A DNA stretch of 41,979 bases from Salinivirgaceae bacterium (lineage in GTDB: Bacteria; Bacteroidota; Bacteroidia; Bacteroidales; SZUA-534). The stretch spans positions 1 through 41,979 of the forward strand of contig JAFZWI010000007.1 in the NCBI GenBank assembly GCA_017617355.1, written 5' to 3'. The notes beneath the pieces were generated by a model. The model was given only the letters and a program-made list of their open reading frames with translations, was not told the DNA's origin and ran no database searches. The position numbers and the translations under genes were made by a program. Shown here one piece after another: positions 41,453 to 41,979 of the stretch. Numbering within the stretch: position 1 is the stretch's first letter; each line of letters opens with the position of its first letter.

Positions 41453-41979
41453 ATGCAACAGACCGTAAATCTATACGCCAACCACAAGCCCACCGACTGG
41501 CTTCCGACATCGGTGAAAGAGATGGCCATGCACGGATGGGACCAGCCCGATGTGGTGCTGTTCAGCGGCGACGCCTACGTTGACCACCCGTCGTTTGGGG
41601 CGGCTGTGATTGGGCGCGTGCTCGAATCGCAGGGGTTGAAAGTGGCCATTGTGCCGCAGCCCAACTGGCGCGACGACCTGCGCGACTTCCGCAAATTCGG
41701 ACGTCCGCGGATGTTTTTCGGCGTGTCGGCTGGCGCGATGGACTCGATGGTGAACCACTACACCGCCAACAAACGCCGCCGCTCCGATGATGCCTATACC
41801 GCCGGTGGAATTGCCGGCCAACGGCCTGATTATGCGTCGGTTGTATATTGCAACATTCTGAAAGAACTATACCCCGATGTACCAATTGTTTTGGGCGGAA
41901 TTGAGGCGTCGCTGCGGCGATTTGTGCATTACGATTATTGGGCCGACGAGTTGAAACCCAGCATTTTAGTCGATACAAA
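41453..41979 (+). CDS. ygiQ: YgiQ-family radical SAM protein, N-terminal part (runs off window)
   Basis: 175 codons are visible of a family normally over 600 residues. The start MQQTVNLYANHKPTDWLPTS, GWDQPDVVLFSGDAYVDHPS, FFGVSAGAMDSMVNHYTANK, and VLGGIEASLRRFVHYDYWAD are typical of the YgiQ N-terminal domain (UPF0313). The radical-SAM CxxxCxxC lies beyond the window. Function of YgiQ is not established. The first 120 bases are duplicated at 39910-40029. Confidence 0.94.
   Translation, partial: MQQTVNLYANHKPTDWLPTSVKEMAMHGWDQPDVVLFSGDAYVDHPSFGAAVIGRVLESQGLKVAIVPQPNWRDDLRDFRKFGRPRMFFGVSAGAMDSMVNHYTANKRRRSDDAYTAGGIAGQRPDYASVVYCNILKELYPDVPIVLGGIEASLRRFVHYDYWADELKPSILVDT

Overview
The window looks like chromosomal DNA from a member of the Bacteroidota, most likely order Bacteroidales. 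Supporting signs are a PorZ-like type IX secretion (T9SS) protein, C-terminal T9SS sorting domains, Bacteroidota-type promoters (TTG, about 19-20 bases, TAnnTTTG), an almost complete lack of Shine-Dalgarno sequences, many short-signal lipoproteins, and AT-rich intergenic repeats of the TTATAAGTT/GAATTATGAATTAC kind. No integrase, transposase, CRISPR array or rRNA was seen. No stretch longer than about 300 bases lacks a gene or gene remnant; the longest gaps (5667-5958 and 34884-35172) hold a gene remnant and two terminators respectively.

Layout. 1-2644: the 3' part of gpmI, a degenerate alpha-oxoamine synthase paralogue and tRNA-Gln(TTG). 2777-9757, minus strand: an acyl-CoA transferase/hydrolase, then a surface-polysaccharide block (polyprenyl-phosphate sugar transferase; AlgI-like MBOAT acyltransferase with an AlgJ/AlgX-like partner; Gfo/Idh oxidoreductase) and yidD. 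9918-13009: porZ and recO. 13098-17916: small lipoproteins, a secreted serpin translationally coupled to an Xaa-Pro aminopeptidase, a small unknown protein, and a SemiSWEET/lipoprotein pair. 18076-29351: one long co-directional cluster described below. 29570-34883: a RelA/SpoT-like HD hydrolase and a 1533-residue secreted lamin-tail/OB/Ig-like protein with a T9SS tail. 35173-39804, minus strand: TlpA-like lipoprotein, ychF and a prolyl-oligopeptidase lipoprotein. 39910-41979: a truncated duplicate of the start of ygiQ, two overlapping small membrane proteins, and the start of intact ygiQ.

The most interesting region is 18012-29407. Behind one TAnnTTTG element and before one terminator lie ten tightly packed genes: CheR; a second CheR that has lost its SAM-binding residues; a CheB esterase without a receiver domain; a two-TM GAF protein; a TM-GAF-PAS-PAS-PP2C phosphatase; a SiaB-type kinase; a SiaC-type phosphoprotein (with Thr68 at the known phosphosite number); a TerB-like/ABCG transporter fusion with a large extracytoplasmic loop; and two exported proteins. 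It combines a Sia-type threonine-phosphorylation partner switch with chemotaxis-type methylation enzymes, but lacks CheA, CheW, a classical MCP and a diguanylate cyclase. The inferred output is the ABC transporter and its exported partners rather than flagellar motility or c-di-GMP.

Two gene pairs (MBOAT/AlgX-like, and the two small membrane proteins next to ygiQ) are each flanked by short direct repeats made of a fragment of the adjacent gene. This suggests the same kind of insertion or duplication event happened twice in this stretch.
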